From Archangium sp. (GTDB lineage Bacteria; Myxococcota; Myxococcia; Myxococcales; Myxococcaceae): a stretch of 16,360 nucleotides of DNA. Numbering within the stretch: the first letter of the stretch is position 1; each line of letters starts with the position of its first letter. The DNA is taken from positions 1-16,360 of the forward strand of contig JAEUJR010000750.1 of assembly GCA_016793585.1 (NCBI GenBank), in the 5' to 3' direction. The position numbers and the translations under genes are program-made. Positions 16,158-16,360 of this stretch are shown here, in pieces. The notes below the pieces were generated by a model, which worked only from the letters and a program-made list of their open reading frames with translations, made no database searches and had not been told where the DNA came from.

Positions 16158-16360
16158 ATGGAATCGCTCGTGGTGTCGCCGCCGCAGAGACCTCCGCTGC
16201 TCCTGCGGCCGCTGCTGTGGATCGCCAGGCGCATCACGGGGAAGGACCCGCTGCCAGGCCGCCTGCTCGCGTGGTTTCCGAAAGGCGCCGTGGGCGTCGG
16301 GGTGTTCGAAGCGCTGGCGGCGGGAGCGCCTGGAGATCTCGACGGCCGAAGCCTCGCGAC
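16158..16360 (+). CDS. Probable carboxymuconolactone decarboxylase/AhpD-like protein, N-terminal part (cut by window end)
   Basis: An open frame runs from ATG 16158 off the end of the window, 67 complete codons. It begins MESLVVSPPQRPPLLLRPLL and continues through LPGRLLAWFPKGAVGVGVFE and ALAAGAPGDLDGRSLA. The pattern 'LP.R.L.W.PK.A.G...FEAL....G.LD.R.L' resembles the start of the carboxymuconolactone decarboxylase/AhpD-like superfamily; the redox CxxC motif expected ~20-30 residues later is outside the window, so the call is tentative. Third codon positions are strongly G/C, as in neighbouring genes, supporting a real gene. It begins 37 bases after the activator's stop and could be co-transcribed with it. 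Confidence 0.45.
   Translation, partial: MESLVVSPPQRPPLLLRPLLWIARRITGKDPLPGRLLAWFPKGAVGVGVFEALAAGAPGDLDGRSLA

Noticed and set aside
16143..16158. Second sigma-54-like string TGGCATCACAGCGCCA before the last gene
   Set aside because: It shares CTGGCATCAC with the 13627 site, but the -12 GC is replaced by CC and the site abuts the ATG at 16158, leaving no room for a transcript start.

Overview
The window is a very GC-rich, gene-dense stretch of bacterial chromosome with G/C-biased third codon positions, many GTG starts and start/stop overlaps. A C-terminal tail of the MYXO-CTERM type on a secreted protease, a GAF-AAA+-Fis sigma-54 activator and sigma-54-like promoter sites point to a myxobacterium or a close relative (Myxococcota). 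I see no rRNA, tRNA, CRISPR array or insertion sequence.

Region 1 (1-3686) is the most unusual part. Three genes run leftwards as a tight operon: a 115-residue Pro/Lys/Ser peptide built from repeats of P-L-K/A-S, an APH-type phosphotransferase, and a HopA1-family protein. In thioamitide and class V lanthipeptide pathways, an APH-like kinase and a HopA1-like lyase together form a split dehydratase that phosphorylates Ser/Thr and eliminates phosphate to give dehydroamino acids. Here the pair sits behind a repetitive, cysteine-free substrate-like peptide with no obvious leader. A JmjC/cupin-type oxygenase gene lies on each side: one complete and divergent, the other only a C-terminal fragment that converges on the operon. 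I read this as a candidate undescribed peptide- or protein-modification system (kinase, lyase and possibly hydroxylases acting on a multi-site repeat substrate).

Region 2 (3729-7238) holds an ABC1/UbiB-family kinase with two C-terminal membrane helices, then on the opposite strand a lipoprotein and a small uncharacterised protein.

Region 3 (7267-11156) is a five-gene Mla/MCE-type lipid transport operon: ATPase, permease, permease, ATPase, MCE-domain protein. The two ATPases carry complementary defects, predicting a heterodimer with a single canonical ATP site.

Region 4 (11172-13549) has a trypsin-like protease with four 62-residue Cys-rich repeats and a MYXO-CTERM tail, followed by a small coiled-coil protein.

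Region 5 (13550-16360) has a good sigma-54-type promoter site, a metallo-beta-lactamase-fold hydrolase, a GAF-AAA+-Fis sigma-54 activator (a plausible two-gene operon), and the start of a probable carboxymuconolactone decarboxylase/AhpD-like gene cut by the window end.
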